Assembly: GCA_905234475.1 (NCBI GenBank)
Contig: CAJOHX010000015.1
Coordinates: 1 to 60,395, forward strand
DNA: 60,395 nucleotides
DNA from: an uncultured Bacteroidales bacterium
GTDB taxonomy: Bacteria; Bacteroidota; Bacteroidia; Bacteroidales; UBA932
Reading direction: 5' to 3'
In this document: positions 44,873 to 53,979 of the stretch, one piece after another
How positions within the stretch are numbered: position 1 is the first letter of the stretch
How the letters are laid out: each line of letters starts with the position of its first letter
The notes under the pieces: generated by a model
The model's input: only the letters and a program-made list of their open reading frames with translations
Databases searched by the model: none
Told to the model about the DNA's origin: nothing
Made by a program: the position numbers and the translations under genes

Positions 44873-45166
44873 ATGAAAAAGACGCTTGCATACCTTCTCG
44901 CCGGGGTGCTGACCCTGCTCGGATTCTCTTCCTGCGCCAATCTCCGCCGGGCCCGCCAGGAGCGCTTCGAGCGCGAGCAGCAGCGGATTGCGGACAGCCT
45001 GGCCCGCGTGCAGTGGCAACGCGACTCCGCCGAGCTGGCCCGCCAGATGTTCCTGCTCGACAGCCTGCGCAAGGTGGAGGAGAGCCGCAACGTCCTCCTC
45101 TACGCCGTCCCCAATGTCCCCTACGAGGTGATGAAGGAAGTGCCTCCCCAGGAAGAGGCAGAATAA
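44873..45166 (+). CDS. Small lipoprotein partner of the radical SAM enzyme
   Basis: 97 residues from the ATG at 44873, which gives a lipoprotein signal MKKTLAYLLAGVLTLLGFSSC (lipobox Cys21). The mature part is a charged helix or coiled coil (RRARQERFEREQQRIADSL...SLRKVEESR) and then a short conserved-looking tail NVLLYAVPNVPYEVMKEVPP. Apart from the lipobox it has no Cys, so thioether chemistry on Cys is excluded; modification of the tail is possible but unproven. Coexpressed with the radical SAM gene. Confidence 0.82.
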   Translation: MKKTLAYLLAGVLTLLGFSSCANLRRARQERFEREQQRIADSLARVQWQRDSAELARQMFLLDSLRKVEESRNVLLYAVPNVPYEVMKEVPPQEEAE

Positions 45167-46402
45167 TCACGGACGGACCTGTCCGTTGCCGTCAATCAAC
45201 CATTTATAGGTCGTGATCTCCGCCAGGCCCATCGGGCCCCGGGCGCCGAGTTTCTGCGTGCTGATGCCGATCTCGGCCCCCAGGCCGAACTGGGCCCCGT
45301 CGGTAAAGCTCGTCGGGGCGTTGACGTACACACAGGCAGCGTCCACTTCCGCGCGGAAGCGCGCAGCGGCGGCCTCGTCGGCCGTGACGATGCTCTCGCT
45401 GTGGCCCGAGCCGTAACGGGCGATGTGCGCGAGCGCTTCGTCCAGCGAAGCGACGGTCCGCACGGCCATCTTGTAGTCCATATACTCCGTGCCGTAGGAC
45501 TCCGGCGTGGCGGCTTCCAGCAGCGGATAACGGCCGTCCAGGGCCGCCCGCGCCGCTTCGTCCGCATACAGGATCACCTTGTGCTCCGCGAGCGGCGCCA
45601 CCAGGGCCGGAAGGTCCGCCAGGCGGCTCTCATGCACGATCAGGCAGTCGAGGGCGTTGCACACCGACACGCGGCGCGTCTTGGCGTTCAGCACGATGCA
45701 GCGGCCGATCTCCAGGTCGCCTGCGGCGTCGAAATAGGTATTGACCACCCCGGCGCCCGTCTCGATGCAGGGCACCTTGGCGTTGTTCCGCACGAAATCA
45801 ATCAGGCGGCGGCCGCCGCGCGGAATCACGAGGTCCACATAGCCCACGGCGCCCAGCAGTTCGCCGACGGCATCGTGGCCGGCAGGGAGCAGGCATACGG
45901 CGTCCTCCGGCAGGCCCAGGCCGCCCAGCACGTCGCGGATCAGCGCCACGGCGGCACGGTTGGACGCATCGGCGTCGCTGCCGCCCTTGAGCAGGCTGAC
46001 GTTGCCGCTCTTGAAGCAGAGCGAGAAGACGTCGAAGGTCACGTTCGGGCGCGCCTCATAGATGACGCCGATCACCCCGAAAGGCACGCTCAGCTTGCGC
46101 AGGCGCAGCCCGTTCGGCAGGGTCCGGTCGTCCAGGATACGCCCCAGGGGCGACGGCAGCGCCGCCACGTGGCGCATGTCGGAGGCTATGCCCGCCAGGC
46201 GCTCCGGGCTCAGCTTGAGCCGGTCATACAACGGATTCTGCGGATCCATCCGCGAGAGGTCTTCCGCATTGGCGGCGAGCAGCTGCGCGCCGTTTGCCTC
46301 AATGGCGTCGGCGACAGCCTCCAATGCCGCGGCGCGTTGCGCATCGCTCAGCTGCGCCACCCGCCCCGCCGCAGCGCGGGCCTGTTCGAAAAGGGGATTC
46401 AT
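45167..46402 (-). CDS. proA: Gamma-glutamyl phosphate reductase (proA)
   Basis: Reduces gamma-glutamyl phosphate to glutamate semialdehyde for proline synthesis with NADPH. 411 residues; the catalytic Cys is in [17 protein letters not shown], and the family signatures [28 protein letters not shown] and [11 protein letters not shown] are present. It starts 5 bp after the proB stop, thus proBA. The gene ends only 1 bp from the convergent lipoprotein gene. Confidence 0.97.
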   Translation of the reverse strand: MNPLFEQARAAAGRVAQLSDAQRAAALEAVADAIEANGAQLLAANAEDLSRMDPQNPLYDRLKLSPERLAGIASDMRHVAALPSPLGRILDDRTLPNGLRLRKLSVPFGVIGVIYEARPNVTFDVFSLCFKSGNVSLLKGGSDADASNRAAVALIRDVLGGLGLPEDAVCLLPAGHDAVGELLGAVGYVDLVIPRGGRRLIDFVRNNAKVPCIETGAGVVNTYFDAAGDLEIGRCIVLNAKTRRVSVCNALDCLIVHESRLADLPALVAPLAEHKVILYADEAARAALDGRYPLLEAATPESYGTEYMDYKMAVRTVASLDEALAHIARYGSGHSESIVTADEAAAARFRAEVDAACVYVNAPTSFTDGAQFGLGAEIGISTQKLGARGPMGLAEITTYKWLIDGNGQVRP

Positions 46403-46407
46403 GGCTC

Positions 46408-47172
46408 TTACGGGAGAAATTCAGTGAAAACGGTCTCCGACGGCCGCTCCAGCAGGTCCTGCAGGATACGCTCGCGCTTGCCGTCGGCGATCAGCACGCG
46501 GATGCCGCCGGCAGCCACGCGCCGGGCAGTGTTGTATTTCGAGAACATGCCGCCGCGGCCGAAGGCGCTCTTCTCCTCGCGGATGAAGCGGGAGAGGTCG
46601 TCGCCGCTGCGGACGGTGCGGATCACCTGCGCGCCCGGCTCGTCCGGGTGGCGGTCGTAGATGCCGGGGATATTGCTTAGCAGGATGAGGCAGTCGGCCT
46701 GCACCATCCCGGCAATGAGCCCGGAGAGCTCGTCGTTGTCGGTAAACATCAGCTCGGTGATGCTCACCGTATCGTTCTCATTCACAATGGGTACCACCCC
46801 GTGCGCGAGCATCACCTCCATGCAGGCGCGCTGGTTCTCGCGCTCCCGCTCCGACTCGAAATTGAGCTTGGTGGTGAGAATCTGGCCCACCGGCAGGCAG
46901 TAGTCACGGAAAAGCCTGTAATAGAGGTCCATCAGCCGGACCTGCCCCACCGCGGAATAGAGCTGGCGCTGCTCCACGCTGTCCAGGTCGTCGTCCAGGC
47001 GCAGCTCCGTGCGCCCGCACGCCACGGCACCGGAGCTCACGATGACCACCGAGAAGCCCGCTTTGCGCAAGGCGACCACCTGGTCCACGAGCGCGGAGAC
47101 GCGCGTCACGTCCAGGGTGCCGTCGGAGCGGGTCAGTACATTGGTTCCGATTTTCACTACCAACCGTTTCAT
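46408..47172 (-). CDS. proB: Glutamate 5-kinase (proB), without PUA domain
   Basis: Phosphorylates glutamate in the first step of proline synthesis. 254 residues: a complete amino-acid-kinase fold ([77 protein letters not shown]). The PUA domain of the 367-residue Escherichia coli enzyme is absent, as in other short ProB proteins. It has its own promoter inside the terminator hairpin of the gene upstream. Confidence 0.95.
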   Translation of the reverse strand: MKRLVVKIGTNVLTRSDGTLDVTRVSALVDQVVALRKAGFSVVIVSSGAVACGRTELRLDDDLDSVEQRQLYSAVGQVRLMDLYYRLFRDYCLPVGQILTTKLNFESERERENQRACMEVMLAHGVVPIVNENDTVSITELMFTDNDELSGLIAGMVQADCLILLSNIPGIYDRHPDEPGAQVIRTVRSGDDLSRFIREEKSAFGRGGMFSKYNTARRVAAGGIRVLIADGKRERILQDLLERPSETVFTEFLP

Positions 47173-47197
47173 ACTTGTCTGTTTCTAACCGTCAGTG

Positions 47198-47228
47198 CAA
47201 AGATAACAAATCCCGGAAGACAAACAAA
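47198..47228 (-). promoter_or_regulatory. proBA promoter
   Basis: TTTG (47225-47228), 19-bp spacer, TATCTTTG (47198-47205) on the minus strand; the -33 box is in the loop of the hairpin at 47210-47239. Confidence 0.8.
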
Positions 47229-47239
47229 TCTTCCGGGAT
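47210..47239 (-). terminator. Hairpin between the WG-repeat gene and proB
   Basis: 11-bp perfect stem (ATCCCGGAAGA / TCTTCCGGGAT) with an 8-nt loop, 24 nt after the WG gene stop. On the minus strand it is followed by TTGTTAT, a weak T-tract, so termination may be partial. Confidence 0.65.
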
Positions 47240-47263
47240 CTCACTTACTTCAAGGGTTTTTCC

Positions 47264-49183
47264 CTAAAAGACCGGCTCATCCTCGTCCGGCTGGGCGAAG
47301 GGATCCAGGTCCCGGATCTGGTTCAGGGTCAGGCGGCTCTTGACGCCGTCCATCGTGACCTCCGCCGAGGCGCCCTGCGGGGGACGGACCTCGGAGAAGA
47401 GGGCCTGCGTGAAATAGGGACGCGTCAGGCCGATCAGGCCGTAGGCCACGGTCTCCGGCTCGCTCTTGTTGATAATTCTGCCGTTCTTGCTCTCCACGAC
47501 CTGGCACTGCATCTCATAGACGGCGATGCCGCTCGTGCCGGCCTTGCCAACCTTGACGGAATGGACTTCGCGGATGTTCTGGTCGGTGGAATGCATGAAG
47601 TCGCCGAGCTCGATGGTCTCGCCGCCCTTCACGGGGACCGCCCAGTTGGGCGCACCGCCCTCGCCCGGGAAGATGTTGCAGCCCAGGGTCACGATGTGCC
47701 GGCCGCCCCAGACATGGTACTCATAGCGGAGGACCGGAATGTGGGGGCCGTTCTGGTAAGAGAAACAGCGCGGCGTCAGGGAACGGACCGCGCCGCCCAC
47801 GCCGTCGGCGTTCTCCGCCACGATCTTTGCCCGGCTGAAGAAGGTGAAATCTCCGTCGGTCGTCCCGTGCCAACTGCGGCCCTGGTCCGTCAGGTCCGCC
47901 ACGTCAAAGCCGTACAGGCCGTCCGCCTGCGGGTATCCGGCATACACGAATTCACCGTCCATCCAATACTCGACCGTCTTCTGAAAAGGCCCTGCCAGCA
48001 ATTTGCCCAGGGGCTTGTCCCCGATGGTCACCTTGCGCCGGAGCGAATCGCTCACTTCCGAAAGGTCCATCATCGTCGGATCGCCGGGAAGGTCCGTGGT
48101 GAGCATGACCATCTGCGGCTCCGTACGCATGTGGGACTTCAGCCACACCGGCAGGCGCGGCGAAGCGGCGTAGTCCTCAGGCCCCAGCTCCTTGAACATG
48201 GCGTCGTCCATGGCGCTGGCCGTCATCATGGCGCGGCCAGGCAGGTACAGGGCCGGAATGTCGCCGTCCCAGACCTCCACGTAGCCGGCGGCGTTCTCCA
48301 CCGGGATCTCGTCGAACACACAGGGATAGCGCGGATTGCCGTCGCGCTCGAAAATGCCGATCTTCCCGTCCTTGCGGGCCACGATGCGCAGGTCCGCATC
48401 CGGGCTCAGCGCCTCGTATTCGGGATCCAGCACGGGACGGCCATCTTTGGAGAGCAGGCCGACCATGCCCCCGAGCGATACGCTCACGAGCCCCAGTTCG
48501 CCGTCGTAGGCGACGGCGTCATACTTGGCGGGGATCCGCTCGACGCCGTCCTCGTCCACGCAACCCAGCTTGCCGTCCACGGTCACGAGGTTCATCCCGA
48601 TCTGCAGGTCCTGCTTCCAGCTGTTGTATTTGGGCTCGACTTTCCACTGGCCCTCGCGGTCGAGCATGCCCCACTTGCCGTCCCGGAGCGCCCAGGCCAG
48701 GCCGTTCGCGCGGAAGGCTTCCACCTTCTGCAGGCCCGTCGCCAGGATGACGCCCTCCAGGGAAGCAACCTGGTTCTTGCCGGGAGCAAGGGGTTTCACA
48801 CCCAACAGCACCGTCTCGTCCCCGATGGTACCGAGGCAGTTGCCGCCGCCGTCGAAGGAGGTAATGGAATCGAAATCAAAGGGGAAAACATATCGGCGGT
48901 CGCGGGTGAGATAACTCCATTTCTGACCGAATCGGATGCGCGCAACACCCATCGTGACGTCCCCGCTGGTGAGCGGGACAAACGGCTCCACTTCATCGTA
49001 GGCCGCCTTGATGATCATCTTTCCTTTGGCATTGGCATAGCCCCAGTCTCCGTTCTTCTCGGCCGGCATGATCTCCTCGTCCACTTCTTTGAGCGGCTTG
49101 ATCTCCGGAATCCGGATCGTCTGCGCACCGGCTCCGGCCGCGGCGGCCAGCATGCATAGGAGGGCAAAAGCGAAACGTTTCAT
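47264..49183 (-). CDS. Secreted WG-repeat protein
   Basis: 639 residues from the ATG at 49183, chosen for the signal peptide MKRFAFALLCMLAAAAGAGA. Five WG repeats can be picked out: NGDWGYANAKGKMIIKAAYDE, DGKWGMLDREGQWKVEPKY, DGKLGCVDEDGVERIPAKYDA, GGMVGLLSKDGRPVLDPEYEA and DGKIGIFERDGNPRYPCVFDE, spanning about residues 35-310. The C-terminal half is an unassigned domain, beta-rich. Function unknown; WG-repeat proteins are common in Bacteroidota and thought to bind partners at the envelope. Confidence 0.88.
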   Translation of the reverse strand: MKRFAFALLCMLAAAAGAGAQTIRIPEIKPLKEVDEEIMPAEKNGDWGYANAKGKMIIKAAYDEVEPFVPLTSGDVTMGVARIRFGQKWSYLTRDRRYVFPFDFDSITSFDGGGNCLGTIGDETVLLGVKPLAPGKNQVASLEGVILATGLQKVEAFRANGLAWALRDGKWGMLDREGQWKVEPKYNSWKQDLQIGMNLVTVDGKLGCVDEDGVERIPAKYDAVAYDGELGLVSVSLGGMVGLLSKDGRPVLDPEYEALSPDADLRIVARKDGKIGIFERDGNPRYPCVFDEIPVENAAGYVEVWDGDIPALYLPGRAMMTASAMDDAMFKELGPEDYAASPRLPVWLKSHMRTEPQMVMLTTDLPGDPTMMDLSEVSDSLRRKVTIGDKPLGKLLAGPFQKTVEYWMDGEFVYAGYPQADGLYGFDVADLTDQGRSWHGTTDGDFTFFSRAKIVAENADGVGGAVRSLTPRCFSYQNGPHIPVLRYEYHVWGGRHIVTLGCNIFPGEGGAPNWAVPVKGGETIELGDFMHSTDQNIREVHSVKVGKAGTSGIAVYEMQCQVVESKNGRIINKSEPETVAYGLIGLTRPYFTQALFSEVRPPQGASAEVTMDGVKSRLTLNQIRDLDPFAQPDEDEPVF

Positions 49184-49279
49184 ACTAAAACAAATAGATA
49201 CAAATTGCGCAAATATAAACATTTATTTTTTTATTGTTCACTTGCGCGCACAGGAGTTATTCACTATCTTTTAACAGGG

Positions 49280-50131
49280 TCAGCCCGCGTCCAGCCCGAT
49301 CATGGCGCGGATCCCCGACCGCGTCTCCATGATGGGCTGCCCGATGGTGCTTTCGCAGACCAGGATGCGCAGGAAGGCGTAGGGCCTCACCTGCGCCTCC
49401 ACCTCCTCCAGGGAAGCGTCCGGGCCGAAGTACGCCGGCACGAAAGCCTTCCAGAAGGCCCTGGACGTGTCCAGGCCAATGTGGTACAGCTCCCGTTCGA
49501 GCTCATCCGGGACCCAGCAGGTCTGAAGCAGGATGATACCCAGGTCGAAGAGCGGGTCGCCCGTGCAGAAGTCGCTCAGGTCGATGAAATACTGGCTGCC
49601 GTCTTCGGTGAAGATGACGTTGCCGTGGTGCAGGTCGCCGTGAAGGGCCGTGTCGGCATCCGGCAGGCCGTCGATAAAGCGCATCACGCCGGCCATCTCC
49701 TCTTCCGTCAGGAAGGGATTGCGACGGATCTCCGCCTTGTACTGCTCCTTGGCCGTCGGGAACAGCCCCGGTTCCGGCTTGATGGCATGTAGCTCCCGGC
49801 ACACCCGGGCGAACGCCGCAGCGTACTCCTCCAGGCGCTCCGGATGCTCGCTGAGGGCCCTGGCGTAGGATTTCTTGCCCACGATGCGCTTGAACAGGAT
49901 GCCCAGGCGCCCGTCTTCCGCACGCACCAGTTCCCCCGGCTCCGGGCAGGGAACCCCGGCGCGGAACACCTTCCACGCGCGGTTGAATTCCTCCTCGCCA
50001 AGGCGCTCCAACTCAGGCGGATAGAGCTTGAGCAGGACATCCGGATCGGTCCGGTGCGTGTAGCTCTCGCCCAGCTTGCCGCCGCCGGAGAGCTCATAAT
50101 CTTTCAGGTTGATCAGGGGGTACGCTTTCAT
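49280..50131 (-). CDS. Aminoglycoside-phosphotransferase-like kinase
   Basis: 283 residues with the APH/choline-kinase fold: catalytic loop ALHGDLHHGNVIF (about 160-172) and metal-binding FIDLSDFCTGDP. An N-lobe beta sheet with VLLKLYP precedes it. It looks like the subgroup I recall as TIGR02172 (Fibrobacter paralogue family), whose substrate is unknown. It should not be read as a resistance gene. 45 bp upstream lies the TrkH gene, same strand. Confidence 0.88.
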   Translation of the reverse strand: MKAYPLINLKDYELSGGGKLGESYTHRTDPDVLLKLYPPELERLGEEEFNRAWKVFRAGVPCPEPGELVRAEDGRLGILFKRIVGKKSYARALSEHPERLEEYAAAFARVCRELHAIKPEPGLFPTAKEQYKAEIRRNPFLTEEEMAGVMRFIDGLPDADTALHGDLHHGNVIFTEDGSQYFIDLSDFCTGDPLFDLGIILLQTCWVPDELERELYHIGLDTSRAFWKAFVPAYFGPDASLEEVEAQVRPYAFLRILVCESTIGQPIMETRSGIRAMIGLDAG

Positions 50132-50176
50132 CTTGATACGTTCTTAGGCTGTTCTTTTGCAAAAATACGCAAAAAA

Positions 50177-51625
50177 TCAGTTGGCACGAATCGAGCGGAG
50201 CAAATAAAAGACGGGAAACACCTCCAGACGCCCGATCAGCATCTCGATCATCCCCGTCACCTTGAGCACGGCCGGGAAGGCGGAATAGTTGGACATGGAG
50301 CCCACCTCCCCGAAGCCCGGGCCGACATTGCCGATACAGGCCACGGAGGCCGTCAGGCCCGTCGTGAAATCCACTCCCGCCGCCATGTTGACGGCCGCAA
50401 AGAGCACCACGATCAGCAGATAGCAGAAAATATAGCCGTAGGCATCGTTCACCTGCTCGTCGGGGCGGATGTGGCCGTCGATGCGGACGGTCTGGACGGC
50501 ATGCGGCCGCACGGCCAGGACCACCTTGCGGTAGATGCCCTTGACAGCCAGGATGGCCCGGTCGATCTTGATGCCGCCGGAAGTCGAGCCGGAGCAGCCG
50601 CAGATGAGTGAGCAGATGACCAGGACCGCCATGCTGAGCGGGGGCCACAGGGTCGTGTCCTCCGTGGCGAATCCCGTGGTTGTGGAGATGGACACGACCT
50701 GGAAGGTCGCTTCCCGCAAGGCTTTTCCGAAAGAGGGTTCGTGGCCGCGCAGCATCAGGTCGAGCGTGACGATGGCGACGGCGATGCCGACCAGCGAGAG
50801 GAAGACCTTGATGGTCTCGGATTTCCAGATATATTTGGGCCTGCCCCGCAGGAAAGCCAGGAAAAGGATGCCGAAATGGATGCCGGCGGCGAGCATGGCG
50901 ACGGACAGCACCAGTTCGGCGGCCGGGTTGGCATAGAAGGCGATGCTGGTGTTCCGGGTGCAGAATCCGCAGGTGCTGCAGGCCGACATCGCGTTGGTCG
51001 CGGAATCGAACCAGCCCATGCCCGTCAGTTTGAGGCAGAAGAAGGTCAGCAGGGTCAGGGCGACATACGTGGCGAGCATCCGGTTGGCGTAGCTGTCTTT
51101 GCGTTCCCCGGCAAAGGGCTGTAGCGCAATGCTGGAGATCTCGGCGCCGGACAGGGTCGACCGGTACGTGCTGCCCGTCATCATGGAGAACAGCGTCACG
51201 ATCCCGATGCCGCCCACCCAGGCCGTGGAGATGCGCCAGAACTGGAGCCCGCGCGGGAGCGCCTCTATGTCATTGAGGATGGAAGCGCCCGTGGTCGTGA
51301 AGCCCGACACGCTCTCGAAAAGGGCGTTGACCGGGGTGAATTCGCGGCCGTAGAACAGAAAGGGAAGCATCCCGAAAAAACAGGCCAGGAACCAGGCCCC
51401 GACGACGATGCAGTTCCCCTCCCGGAAAGACAGCTTCTGGCTCCCCCGCCTGACATAAATGAGCGGAAACGCCCCCGTGATTCCGGTCAGGGATGCCGAC
51501 AGCAGGAGCGGAATCCAGCTCTCGTCCCCCGGCGTGAAGCAGGCGATGATCCCCGACACGGCCATCAGCGCCGCGACACAGAGCAGCGAGATGCAGATAA
51601 ACCATGTGATGATCTTCCAGTTCAT
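50177..51625 (-). CDS. trkH: Potassium uptake protein TrkH
   Basis: 482 residues, four membrane-pore-membrane repeats. Filter-type sequences are FTTTGAS, STCGFCTRN, STTTGFAT and NVGPGFGEVG, in order; the Gly in each is the selectivity-filter residue. Works with a cytosolic TrkA, which is not encoded next to it. Divergent from the LysR regulator, 96 bp apart. Confidence 0.95.
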   Translation of the reverse strand: MNWKIITWFICISLLCVAALMAVSGIIACFTPGDESWIPLLLSASLTGITGAFPLIYVRRGSQKLSFREGNCIVVGAWFLACFFGMLPFLFYGREFTPVNALFESVSGFTTTGASILNDIEALPRGLQFWRISTAWVGGIGIVTLFSMMTGSTYRSTLSGAEISSIALQPFAGERKDSYANRMLATYVALTLLTFFCLKLTGMGWFDSATNAMSACSTCGFCTRNTSIAFYANPAAELVLSVAMLAAGIHFGILFLAFLRGRPKYIWKSETIKVFLSLVGIAVAIVTLDLMLRGHEPSFGKALREATFQVVSISTTTGFATEDTTLWPPLSMAVLVICSLICGCSGSTSGGIKIDRAILAVKGIYRKVVLAVRPHAVQTVRIDGHIRPDEQVNDAYGYIFCYLLIVVLFAAVNMAAGVDFTTGLTASVACIGNVGPGFGEVGSMSNYSAFPAVLKVTGMIEMLIGRLEVFPVFYLLRSIRAN

Positions 51626-51667
51626 GATTCAGCAAAAAACAGCGCAAAGATATTTTCGGCTCCGTCA

Positions 51668-51705
51668 TTTATCAATACGAAAATTCTTATCTTTGCATTG
51701 ATAAA
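51668..51705. promoter_or_regulatory. LysR-gene promoter flanked by a 9-bp inverted repeat
   Basis: TTTATCAAT (51668-51676) and ATTGATAAA (51697-51705), with 20 bp between; the -7 element TATCTTTG (51688-51695) lies between the arms. Good candidate for an autoregulatory operator of the LysR protein, possibly also acting on trkH. Confidence 0.6.
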
Positions 51706-51721
51706 ATCAATCACAATAATC

Positions 51722-52648
51722 ATGACGCTTCAGCAGCTGCGCTACATCATCGCCATCGACAGCCACCGCCATTTCGGCAAGGCGGCCGAGGCCTGCGGCC
51801 TCACCCAGTCCACCTTGAGCCTGATGGTCAAGAAGTTGGAAGAAGAACTGGACGTGCAGATCTTCGACCGCGACGCACATCCCCTCTGCCCCACGGAGAT
51901 GGGCCGGAAGATCATCGACCGGGCGAAGGTCGTCCTGTACAACGTGGAGCAGATCACGGAAATGACGCGCTCCGAAAAGGAGATCCTCTCCGGTCCGCTG
52001 CGGATCGCCCTCATCTCCACGGTGGCCCCGGTGCTGGTCCCGGGCCTGTTCAAGCACCTCGGACAGCAGCATCCCTCCATCTCCCTGCAGACCGAGGAGA
52101 TGCTGAGCAGCACCATTAAATATAAACTCCGGCGGGCCGAGGTGGACATGGGCATCCTGGCCGGTCCGGTGCCCGACACAGACCTGCTGGAGATCCCGCT
52201 CTACCACGAGCGCTTCCTCGCCTACATTTCTCCGAACAACCCTGCCTACTCGCAGGAAAGCATCCGGATGGACACCCTCTTCAAACAGCCGGTCTGGATC
52301 ATCCGGAACGGCCTGCGCCAGGTAGATCCGTCCGACTTGAAGGATGGAGCGGAAATCACCTACGAACGCTTCTTCGAAGGCGGACGCGTAGGCATCCTGA
52401 TTCAGGTGGTCAACGACAACGGCGGGCTCACCGTCATCCCGGAGACGCACGCCGACCTGATCATGTTCAGCCAGCAGAAATGCCTGCGCCCCATCGTCGA
52501 CCCCGTCCCGAGCCGCACCATTTCCCTCGTCATCCGGCGCGACTACATCCACGAGGCCCGGTTGAATGCCGTGGTGGATGCCGTCAAGCGCATCATTCCC
52601 GGCACCCTGCTGGAAAATGTGGTCCGAAAAGAACGGCTCGTGCTGTAG
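51722..52648 (+). CDS. LysR-family regulator, OxyR-like but without the redox cysteines
   Basis: 308 residues from the ATG at 51722. The N-terminal helix-turn-helix (FGKAAEACGLTQSTLSLMVKKLEEELDVQIFDR) and a LysR effector domain are typical of Bacteroidota OxyR-like proteins. In the place where OxyR has the peroxide-reactive Cys (after the strand ending in VWIIRNG) the sequence is LRQVDPSDLKD; the only other cysteines are at AEACG and QQKCLRP. It therefore may sense something else. Divergent from trkH. Confidence 0.88.
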   Translation: MTLQQLRYIIAIDSHRHFGKAAEACGLTQSTLSLMVKKLEEELDVQIFDRDAHPLCPTEMGRKIIDRAKVVLYNVEQITEMTRSEKEILSGPLRIALISTVAPVLVPGLFKHLGQQHPSISLQTEEMLSSTIKYKLRRAEVDMGILAGPVPDTDLLEIPLYHERFLAYISPNNPAYSQESIRMDTLFKQPVWIIRNGLRQVDPSDLKDGAEITYERFFEGGRVGILIQVVNDNGGLTVIPETHADLIMFSQQKCLRPIVDPVPSRTISLVIRRDYIHEARLNAVVDAVKRIIPGTLLENVVRKERLVL

Positions 52649-52665
52649 GAGTCCCCACTTTTTGC

Positions 52666-52673
52666 TATCTTTG
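52666..52673 (+). promoter_or_regulatory. -7 element of the GH5 gene
   Basis: TATCTTTG, 23 nt before the ATG at 52697; no clear -33 element. Confidence 0.55.
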
Positions 52674-52696
52674 TTAGTGAAATACGATTGAACCCC

Positions 52697-53695
52697 ATGA
52701 AAAAGACCATTCTGGCGGCCTTGGCCGCCGCCCTTCTCCTGGCTGCCTCCTGCACCCCCGCCCCGCGCTGGGTGCGCGTGGAAGGCAACATATTCATCGA
52801 CCCGCAGGGTCAGGAACTGGTGTTCCGCGGACTCTGCTTCTCCGACCCGGTCAAGCTGGTCCGCGAAGGCCAGTGGAACGAGCGCTATTTCGCCGAAGCC
52901 GCCGACTGGGGCGCCAACGTCGTGCGCTTTGCCGTCCACCCGACCAACCTGAACGCCCTCGGCTGGGACCGGACCTTCGAGGCCATGGACCAGGGCATCG
53001 AATGGGCGAAGAAATACGGCATGTACGTCATCATGGACTGGCACTCCATCGGCAACCTCAAGGACGAGCGATACACTTCTCCGATGTACAATACGACCAA
53101 GGAGGAAACCTTCAGGTTCTGGCGCACCGTCGCCCGGCGCTACAAGGACGAGCCCACGGTAGCGCTCTATGAGCTGTTCAACGAGCCCACCGTCACGGCG
53201 GAGGGCGTCGGCTCCTGCACCTGGCCCGAATGGAAAGCGCTGCAGGAGCAGATCATCGACACCGTGCGCACCTACAACCCCCACGCCGTCTGCCTCTGCG
53301 CCGGATTCAACTGGGCATACGACCTCACGCCGGTGGCTGCCCAGCCCATTGCCCGGGAGAACGTGGCCTATGTGTCCCACCCCTACCCCATGAAGCGCGA
53401 GCAGCCGTGGGAAGAGCAGTGGGAGCGGGATTTCGGCTATGTCGCCGACACCTATCCCGTCATCTGCACGGAGATCGGATACTGCCTGGCGGACGAGCCG
53501 GGCGCCCACATCCCGGTCATGTCCACCGACGTCTACGGCGAGCACATCACCAAATACTTCGAACAGAAGGGCATCTCCTTTACGGTCTGGTGCTTCGACA
53601 CCAGCTGGGCCCCGATGCTCATCAGCGACTGGAATTTCACCCCTACCACGCAGGGACGCTTCTTCAAAGCCTACCTGCAATCGTTAAATCACTAA
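52697..53695 (+). CDS. GH5-family glycosidase lipoprotein (cellulase-like)
   Basis: 332 residues from the ATG at 52697 (the earlier TTG at 52688 lacks support). Lipoprotein signal LAALAAALLLAASC. The (beta/alpha)8 fold shows RFAVHP, VIMDWHSIG, the acid/base Glu in LYELFNEP and the nucleophile Glu in ICTEIGY, as well as the WCFD strand near the end. Probable endo-beta-glucanase or mannanase at the cell surface. Starts a small plus-strand group that includes the membrane protein and the oxidoreductase. Confidence 0.92.
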   Translation: MKKTILAALAAALLLAASCTPAPRWVRVEGNIFIDPQGQELVFRGLCFSDPVKLVREGQWNERYFAEAADWGANVVRFAVHPTNLNALGWDRTFEAMDQGIEWAKKYGMYVIMDWHSIGNLKDERYTSPMYNTTKEETFRFWRTVARRYKDEPTVALYELFNEPTVTAEGVGSCTWPEWKALQEQIIDTVRTYNPHAVCLCAGFNWAYDLTPVAAQPIARENVAYVSHPYPMKREQPWEEQWERDFGYVADTYPVICTEIGYCLADEPGAHIPVMSTDVYGEHITKYFEQKGISFTVWCFDTSWAPMLISDWNFTPTTQGRFFKAYLQSLNH

Positions 53696-53706
53696 ATACC
53701 AAAACC

Positions 53707-53967
53707 ATGAACATCCTCCTCACCCTGCTCTTCGGAGCCATCGCCGGCTGGCTTGCCGGTTTCTTTGTGATCAAGGACAAAGGCGGTCTCATCTGGAACA
53801 TCATCATCGGCCTCCTCGGCGGCGTGGTCGGCGGCTGGCTGCTGGGCCTGATTGGCGCAAGCGGATCCTTCTGGTCGCAGTGGTACGGCCAGATCATCAG
53901 CGCCGTCATCGGCGCCGTGGTCCTGCTGCTGGTCTGGAACTGGCTTAAGAAGCTCTTCAAGAAATAA
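53707..53967 (+). CDS. GlsB/YeaQ/YmgE-family small membrane protein
   Basis: 86 residues, three hydrophobic helices with the Gly-rich repeats of the transglycosylase-associated family (FGAIAGWLAGFFV, GLLGGVVGGWLLGLIG). General stress-type membrane protein; the molecular role is unknown. 11 bp after the GH5 stop. Confidence 0.85.
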   Translation: MNILLTLLFGAIAGWLAGFFVIKDKGGLIWNIIIGLLGGVVGGWLLGLIGASGSFWSQWYGQIISAVIGAVVLLLVWNWLKKLFKK

Positions 53968-53979
53968 CCTCTCCCAGCT

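Noticed and set aside
49280..50131. Aminoglycoside resistance gene
   Set aside because: Only the general APH kinase fold is present; context and sequence type point to an uncharacterised small-molecule kinase group.
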